Assembly: GCF_001514065.1 (NCBI RefSeq)
Contig: NZ_KQ948424.1
Span: 186,001 to 250,000, forward strand
Origin: Streptomyces antibioticus
GTDB taxonomy: Bacteria > Actinomycetota > Actinomycetes > Streptomycetales > Streptomycetaceae
Length of the DNA stretch: 64,000 bases
Reading direction: 5' to 3'
Positions within the stretch are counted from its first letter, which is position 1. Every line of letters begins with the position of its first letter. Under the pieces are notes generated by a model that saw only the letters and a list, made by a program, of their open reading frames with translations, was not told where the DNA came from and did no database searches. Made by a program: the position numbers and the translations under genes. Positions 61,251 to 64,000 of this stretch are shown piece by piece.

Positions 61251-64000
61251 CTATCGGCCCGCACCGACATCCTCGGTGGGCGGTTCCTCACAGTTTGCTG
61301 GCGCGGAGGGCTCGTCCACCAGCAGTCGCTCGAGCGTTCCCCGCCCGGGGAGGTCGTCCAGCCGTACGACTTCGCCGCTGCGGATGTATACGAACGCGGC
61401 CGTGACCGACTCCAGGGGCACGTCCTGCTGCTCGGCCCAGGCGAGCCGGTACAGGGCGAGCTGGAGGGGGTCGGCGCTGCGGTCGCGGCCGGTCTTCCAG
61501 TCGACGATCTCGTACGTCGTCCGCCCGCCGTCGTCCGCCTTGTAGACGGCGTCGATACGGCCGCGCACCACGCGTCCGGCGATGGCGAGCTGGAACGGGG
61601 CTTCCACGCGGTAGGGGGTGCGGTGGGCGTACTCGGTGCGTTCGAACGCGTCCTTGAGGGCTTCCAGGTCGCGTTCGTCCTCGATGTCGGTCTCGTCGCC
61701 GCCCGGCAGGTCCTCCGGCCCCAGCAGGGGCAGCGTCAGTTCCTCGAAGCGGGCTTCCACCCAGGCGTGGAACCGGGTGCCCCGGCGCGCGGCCGGTTGT
61801 GGGGGGCGCGGCATGGGGCGCGCGAGTTCCTGCGCGAACCCGTCCGGGTCCTCGGCCAGCCGCAGGAGCTGCGAGACGGTGAGCGACGCGGGCAGGGGGA
61901 CGTCGGTGACGGCCTCCCGCGCGCGCAGGAGCTCGCCGGTGAGGGCGTCGAGGTCGCGGTCCCAGGAGGCGAGGGTGCGGGCCTCTTCGGGCGTGAAGGG
62001 GTCCTCCGGGAAGGGCTGCTCCGGGGCGTGGTGCCTCTCCGGTTCCCGCTGCGCGGGGTGCGGGAGCGCCTGTGGGGTCTCGGCCTGGGGTTCCGGGGCG
62101 GTCGCCTGGTGCGGCACCGAGGGACGGTCCGTGGTCCAGGAGTCCCAGTCGTCCGGGTCGTCCGCGTCGTCCGCCGCCAAGAGGTCCTCTTCGTAGGGGA
62201 CGTCGTCGTCCTCGGGCGGTGGCGGCCAGTCCGGGTCCTCGTACTCGTCCGGGTCGGGTGCGTGTCCGTCCGCGCGGGAGGCGAGGCGCTCCAGGTGGGC
62301 GAGGACCGTCTCGGCGGCCGCGCGGCGGCGGGCCAGGGACGTGTCGTCCAGGGGCAACGGCCACACCTGGTCGACGGTGGGCTGGCTCAGGGCCGGGTTC
62401 TCCTCGTCCTCGGCGGGTTCGTCGGCCCATGTCTCGATCTCGCCGAATCCGGCCTCGCAGTGCTCGCGGAGTTCCTGGAGGAAGTCGGACGGGCCACGGG
62501 GCTTCTTCTGGGCCGGGCCCCACCAGTGGCCGGAGCCGAGGAGGAGGGAGCGGGGGCGGGTGAAGGTGACGTAGCCGAGGCGGAGCTCCTCGGTGTGCTG
62601 GTGGTCCTTCATGGCCTCTTGGAAGGCCTTGAGGCCGCGCGAGTCCCAGGCCTCGACATCGGGCAGGGTGGCGGCGTCGCCGCGCAGGTCGTGCGGCAGC
62701 ACCTTGCCCTGGGCGGTCCACTTCTCGCGGCCCTGGGTGCTGGGGAAGGTGCCGGTGACCAGGCCGGGGACGGCGACGACGTCCCATTCCAGGCCCTTGG
62801 ACTTGTGTGCGGTGAGCACCTTCACGGTGTTCTCGCCGCCGGGGAGGGCGTTGTCGAGGCCCTTCTCGTACTGGGCGGCGGTGCGCAGGAAGCCGAGGAA
62901 GGCCAGCAGGGTGGCCTCGCCGTCGCCCGCGGCGAAGGAGGCGGCCACGTCGAGGAAGTTGGAGAGGGTCTCGCGGCGGCGGGCCGCCAGGGCGTGCGGG
63001 GACGCCGACAGCTCGACTTCCAGGCCGGTGACGGCGAGGACGCGGTGCAGGACGTCCATCAGCGGGTCCGCAAGCGAGCGGCGCAGGTCGCGCAGTTCGG
63101 TGGCGAGCCGCGCGAACCGCACGCGCGCGTCCGGCGAGAACGGCAGCCCGTCGTCCTCGTCCTCGGTGTCGAACGGCAGCTCCAGGAAGGTGTCCAGAGC
63201 GTCCGCGAGCGATATCACCTCGGACGGGTCGACCCCCTCCACGGCCTCCGCGAGCCGCCGGTCCCGGTCGTCGCCGGCGTCCACGCGCGCGTGGGACACG
63301 AGCAGGCGGGCGCGGCGGCCCAGGAGGGCGAGGTCGCGCGGGCCGATGCGCCAGCGCGGACCGGTCAGCAGGCGGACCAGGGAGGCGTTGGCGCCGGGGT
63401 CCTGGAGCACTTCGCAGACGGCGACGAGGTCGGCGACCTCGGGCAGGTGCAGCAGGCCCGAGAGGCCCACCACCTCCACCGGCACGTCCCTCGCGACCAA
63501 CGCGCCCTGGATCTCGGCGAAATCGGTCGCCGTGCGGCACAGGACGGCGATCTCGCCGGGTGCCTTGCCGGTGTTCACCAGGTGGGCGATGGAGTCGGCG
63601 ATCCAGTCGATCTCCTCGGCGTGGGTGCGCAGCAGGGCGCAGCGCACCAGGCCGTCACGTTCGGCGCCGGGGGCCGGGCGGAGGGCCTCCACGCCCGCGT
63701 GCATGGCGCGCAGGGGCTCGGCGAGGCCGTTGGCGAGGTCGAGGAGGCGGCCGCCGCTGCGACGGTTCTCGCTGAGCGCCTGACGGGTGGCGGGACGGCC
63801 GTCGGCGTGGGCGAAGTGCTCGGGGAAGTCGTCGAGGTTGGCGACGGAGGCGCCGCGCCAGCCGTAGATCGCCTGGCAGGGGTCGCCGACGGCGGTCACG
63901 GGGTGGCCGGTGCCACCGCCGAAGAGGCCCGCCAGGAGGATGCGCTGGGCGACCGAGGTGTCCTGGTACTCGTCGAGCAGCACGACCCGGAACTCGTCGC
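61251..64000 (-). CDS. adnB: Helicase-nuclease subunit AdnB (5' end outside window)
   Basis: AdnAB is the actinobacterial helicase-nuclease that resects double-strand breaks. Visible here are Walker B (LLDEYQDTS), GDPCQAIYGWRGAS, the later motif LTAHKSKGLEWDVVAV, an acidic low-complexity region around 62100-62250, and a C-terminal RecB-type nuclease (RGTRFHAWVEARF; RGRIDAVYKADDGG; IVDWKTG). The Walker A and start lie beyond 64000. AdnB rather than AdnA is chosen because the downstream order (nudC, mrx, uvrD2, whiB7) matches the mycobacterial locus. Confidence 0.88.
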   Translation of the reverse strand, partial: DEFRVVLLDEYQDTSVAQRILLAGLFGGGTGHPVTAVGDPCQAIYGWRGASVANLDDFPEHFAHADGRPATRQALSENRRSGGRLLDLANGLAEPLRAMHAGVEALRPAPGAERDGLVRCALLRTHAEEIDWIADSIAHLVNTGKAPGEIAVLCRTATDFAEIQGALVARDVPVEVVGLSGLLHLPEVADLVAVCEVLQDPGANASLVRLLTGPRWRIGPRDLALLGRRARLLVSHARVDAGDDRDRRLAEAVEGVDPSEVISLADALDTFLELPFDTEDEDDGLPFSPDARVRFARLATELRDLRRSLADPLMDVLHRVLAVTGLEVELSASPHALAARRRETLSNFLDVAASFAAGDGEATLLAFLGFLRTAAQYEKGLDNALPGGENTVKVLTAHKSKGLEWDVVAVPGLVTGTFPSTQGREKWTAQGKVLPHDLRGDAATLPDVEAWDSRGLKAFQEAMKDHQHTEELRLGYVTFTRPRSLLLGSGHWWGPAQKKPRGPSDFLQELREHCEAGFGEIETWADEPAEDEENPALSQPTVDQVWPLPLDDTSLARRRAAAETVLAHLERLASRADGHAPDPDEYEDPDWPPPPEDDDVPYEEDLLAADDADDPDDWDSWTTDRPSVPHQATAPEPQAETPQALPHPAQREPERHHAPEQPFPEDPFTPEEARTLASWDRDLDALTGELLRAREAVTDVPLPASLTVSQLLRLAEDPDGFAQELARPMPRPPQPAARRGTRFHAWVEARFEELTLPLLGPEDLPGGDETDIEDERDLEALKDAFERTEYAHRTPYRVEAPFQLAIAGRVVRGRIDAVYKADDGGRTTYEIVDWKTGRDRSADPLQLALYRLAWAEQQDVPLESVTAAFVYIRSGEVVRLDDLPGRGTLERLLVDEPSAPANCEEPPTEDVGAGR

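Overview
The window is high-GC DNA with GTG starts, tightly packed genes and long perfect-stem terminators. The gene order matches what I remember of the Streptomyces coelicolor chromosome around SCO5183-SCO5237. The organism is almost certainly a Streptomyces, and the segment is conserved chromosomal core. There is no prophage, insertion sequence, CRISPR array or large island. No database search was run; species-level statements rest on recognised proteins and remembered synteny.

Layout. 205-6865 is the das/nag locus for chitobiose and N-acetylglucosamine: nagB, then convergent dasD, dasC, dasB and dasA, then the regulator gene dasR. DasR operators (dre) lie in front of nagB, dasA and dasR. 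6940-11264 holds two carboxylate uptake units: CstA with its small YbdD-like partner, and a DUF3311 protein with an MctP-type symporter. 11370-17278 has an acetyltransferase, then class Ia ribonucleotide reductase nrdA-nrdB behind two candidate NrdR boxes and a cobalamin riboswitch, then a lipoprotein, a small antisense membrane protein and an AraC-type regulator (nrdS position). 17279-19737 is the albaflavenone pair, epi-isozizaene synthase and CYP170A-type P450. 20027-25764 carries a peptide deformylase, a TPR protein, two membrane HD-domain proteins, and the redox sensor pair rsrA-sigR with its own sigma-R promoter.

25771-33701 is mostly housekeeping: an alpha/beta hydrolase, a SRAP protein with an in-frame repeat insertion, an M50-like protease, aroA, rsgA, an SMR exporter convergent with a TetR gene (a 184-bp tandem duplication spans the junction), hisN, a CBS protein and a Fur-family regulator with its operator. 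33807-35898 is a decaying sulfonate/nitrate-type ABC transporter operon. Two identical initiator tRNA genes flank a Sel1/TPR protein gene (35948-38411).

38465-54382 contains a UPF0182 membrane protein, a PPA1309-like protein, a PDZ-Lon protease, moaE, an SDR-like protein, a DUF2342 metalloprotease, a NUDIX hydrolase, three adjacent AIM24-domain proteins (one fused to TerD), a YgjP-like metallopeptidase, an orphan ThiF/TOMM E1-like protein and an ABC1 kinase. 54389-64000 holds the antibiotic-stress regulator wblC (whiB7) with a roughly 600-nt attenuator-like leader, then uvrD2, a mycoredoxin, nudC, an M20 dipeptidase and the 3' part of adnB. This order resembles the mycobacterial adnAB-nudC-mrx-uvrD2-whiB7 neighbourhood.

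The most interesting points are the wblC leader, where a 105-codon ORF with a strong ribosome binding site ends inside a hairpin just before an intrinsic terminator; the AIM24/TerD cluster next to an orphan E1-like protein; one repeat family that interrupts two coding regions; the 184-bp duplication; and a hairpin that hides the cstA ribosome binding site.
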